From Terriglobia bacterium (GTDB lineage: Bacteria; Acidobacteriota; Terriglobia; Bryobacterales; UBA6623), in NCBI GenBank assembly GCA_009841225.1, contig VXMF01000035.1, forward strand, positions 94,932-158,931: 64,000 nt of DNA. The letters are read 5' to 3'. This document shows, piece by piece, positions 62,652 through 64,000 of the stretch. A program made the position numbers and the translations under genes. The notes beneath the pieces are model-generated. The model did not search any database and was not told where the DNA came from. It saw only the letters and a program-made list of their open reading frames with translations. How positions within the stretch are numbered: the stretch's first letter is position 1; every line of letters starts with the position of its first letter.

Positions 62652-63407
62652 ATGATGGACCGATTGACAACAACAGGCATGAAAGACACACGGGACTGGA
62701 GAGCGCTCAACGACCGCCTCGTCGCTACGCTCAAAGTGTTCGCACCGCCGCTGGCGATCTCGTTTCACGGCCCCGGAGAGACGCCGCCCGCGGCTCGCGT
62801 CGAGGTGCGCTACCCGCCACCGAACGAGCACGGGCGCACCGGGCAGGTCCCGGCCGGCTGCGTGTTCTGGATCCAAGGCGCTACGGACACGTTTGCTACC
62901 GTCGCCGCGGACCACGCCAACTGCAGCGTAGGCAGCTACACGCATGGCTTCATCACGTTGGAGGAATCGGCGACGAAGGACGACGTTGGAGCGGTCCTGG
63001 AGGCCGGCTGGGTCGACCAAGCAGCGGTGATGAGCCTGCCGCACGTCGCAGAGCATCCGGAGTCGGTGGTGTACGGACCGCTTGCCGAGCGCCGCACGCC
63101 GCCGGATGTCGTTCTGCTGCGCATCAACGGCCTCGGGATGATGACGCTGAAGGACGCCTTCCCCGAGATGCCGATCGAAGGCAAGCCGCAGTGTCACATC
63201 GTGGCAATGGCCAAGGATCAGAACGTGGTGGCGGCCAGCGTCGGGTGCGCCCTCAGCCGCTCGCGCACCGGCATGCGCTCCGAAGAGATGACATGCGTCA
63301 TTCCGGGCAGGAGACTACCCGAGGTGGTCGAGACGCTCGAGGCGACGGTCGGGCTCGACCGTGCGATGGCAAGCTACGCCTCGGCGGACGCGAAGCGGTT
63401 CGGGTGA
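62652..63407 (+). CDS. DUF169 family protein
   Basis: A 251-aa protein. DUF169 features are LKVFAPPLAISFHGPGETPP near the start, CVFWIQGATDTFATVAADHANCSVGSYTHGF near 75, and a C-terminal GKPQCHIVAMAKDQNVVAASVGCALSRSRTGM and CVIPGRRL. The family is found in bacteria and archaea; its function is not established, though conserved Cys suggest metal or cluster binding. ATG 62652 follows GAGAGGGA. The next gene starts 4 bp after its stop, so the two are one operon. Confidence 0.85.
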   Translation: MMDRLTTTGMKDTRDWRALNDRLVATLKVFAPPLAISFHGPGETPPAARVEVRYPPPNEHGRTGQVPAGCVFWIQGATDTFATVAADHANCSVGSYTHGFITLEESATKDDVGAVLEAGWVDQAAVMSLPHVAEHPESVVYGPLAERRTPPDVVLLRINGLGMMTLKDAFPEMPIEGKPQCHIVAMAKDQNVVAASVGCALSRSRTGMRSEEMTCVIPGRRLPEVVETLEATVGLDRAMASYASADAKRFG

Positions 63408-63411
63408 GCCA

Positions 63412-64000
63412 ATGACGACACGAACCCGGTCATTCGACGTTGTCATCGTCGGCGCCGGGGCCGCCGGTCTCGGCTTTGGCGTGACGCTTCACCACCTCGG
63501 AATCGAGAACTTTGTGATCCTCGACCGCTCCGCCGTCGGTGCCTCATTCCTGCGTTGGCCCCGTCAAATGCGCTTCATCACGCCGTCGTTCAACAGCAAC
63601 CAGTTCGGCACCCTCGACCTGAACGCCGTCTGTCTGCACACCTCGCCGGCATACTCGGTCGGCGTCGAGCACCCCACGGGGCGGGAGTACGCCCGCTATT
63701 TGCGAGGGGTTGCGGAGAATTTCGACTTGCCCGTAGTGACCGGGGTCGACGTGCTCTCGGTCGCGACGAGAGCTCCGCGCAAGGGGTTTCGGGTGAAGAC
63801 GAATCGCGGCGATGTCCGTGCGCGGTTCGTGGTCTGGGCGGCTGGCGAAATGCAGTACCCGCGGATCAACGGCTTCCACGGCGCCGAGTCTTGCCTGCAC
63901 AACTCCAAGGTGATCTCATGGGACGATCTCAGCGGCGACGAGAGGTGCATCATCGGCGGCTCCGAGAGCGGCGTCGACGCCGCCGTCGCGCTAGCCGCCG
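63412..64000 (+). CDS. FAD-dependent oxidoreductase / flavin monooxygenase-like protein (cut by window end)
   Basis: The frame opens at ATG 63412 and has no stop before 64000, giving at least 196 aa. The N-terminal FAD-binding fold is FDVVIVGAGAAGLGFGVTLH, followed by FVILDRSAVGASFLRWP and FVVWAAGEMQYPR; a second nucleotide-binding motif, IIGGSESGVDAAVALAA, is at the cut end. This matches class B-type flavin monooxygenases and related NAD(P)/FAD enzymes. It is paired with the DUF169 gene. The C-terminal part and substrate site are outside the window. Confidence 0.85.
   Translation, partial: MTTRTRSFDVVIVGAGAAGLGFGVTLHHLGIENFVILDRSAVGASFLRWPRQMRFITPSFNSNQFGTLDLNAVCLHTSPAYSVGVEHPTGREYARYLRGVAENFDLPVVTGVDVLSVATRAPRKGFRVKTNRGDVRARFVVWAAGEMQYPRINGFHGAESCLHNSKVISWDDLSGDERCIIGGSESGVDAAVALAA

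Overview
The window is a GC-rich stretch of bacterial chromosome that most resembles Acidobacteriota, probably the Bryobacterales/Solibacter side. This placement is an inference from gene content. The window has a large TonB receptor with an N-terminal carboxypeptidase-regulatory domain, a secreted subtilase ending in the C-terminal domain first catalogued in Solibacter, several sulfatases, a PSCyt1/DUF1549/DUF1553 plus DUF1501 pair, a DUF1080-ThuA fusion, and GMC oxidoreductases with a gluconate-2-dehydrogenase subunit 3 partner. No rRNA, tRNA, CRISPR array, phage or insertion sequence was recognised.

Layout. 0-8.2 kb: mutS, then divergently a likely operon of lipoprotein, TonB receptor and GMC oxidoreductase. 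8.2-9.3 kb: a PIN toxin/antitoxin pair and a DUF971 gene. 9.4-21 kb: sulfatase, sodium/amino-acid symporter, two secreted proteins including a subtilase, a DUF1080-ThuA protein, and a second GMC oxidoreductase with its small subunit. 21-26 kb: a PhoR/PhoB-type two-component pair, an SDR dehydrogenase, an HU-type DNA-binding protein, and infC starting at AUU. 26-36 kb: a Tat-exported PhoD-like phosphatase, a second sulfatase, and a complete heavy-metal-type RND efflux operon. 36-46 kb: glycosyltransferase, NfeD plus slipin, a small holin-like membrane protein, the PSCyt/DUF1501 pair, and a DUF4143 ATPase behind an AT-rich promoter. 46-50 kb: a HAD phosphatase, gnd and a third sulfatase. 50.4-55.3 kb: an NAD-type formate dehydrogenase operon. 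55-61 kb: a secreted PHP-like protein, a PfkB kinase, methylthioadenosine phosphorylase and small membrane/periplasmic proteins. 61-64 kb: a frameshifted HigB-type toxin with an intact antitoxin, a DUF2946-like protein, a DUF169 protein, and a flavoprotein cut by the window end.

The most notable locus is the formate dehydrogenase. Its catalytic gene has an in-frame UGA exactly where family members carry selenocysteine or cysteine. The UGA is followed by a hairpin with a GGUCU loop, 18 nt downstream as in E. coli fdhF. The catalytic subunit also lacks the N-terminal [4Fe-4S] domain. That domain is instead fused to the C-terminus of the ferredoxin-like subunit encoded two genes downstream, so the alpha subunit is split and rearranged. 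Selenocysteine machinery must lie elsewhere in the genome.

Most of the remaining genes suggest a heterotroph that exports hydrolases (sulfatases, subtilase, phosphatase), takes up the products through TonB-dependent and sodium-coupled transport, and oxidises sugars or alcohols with periplasmic GMC enzymes. A formate-to-NADH module would supply further reducing power.
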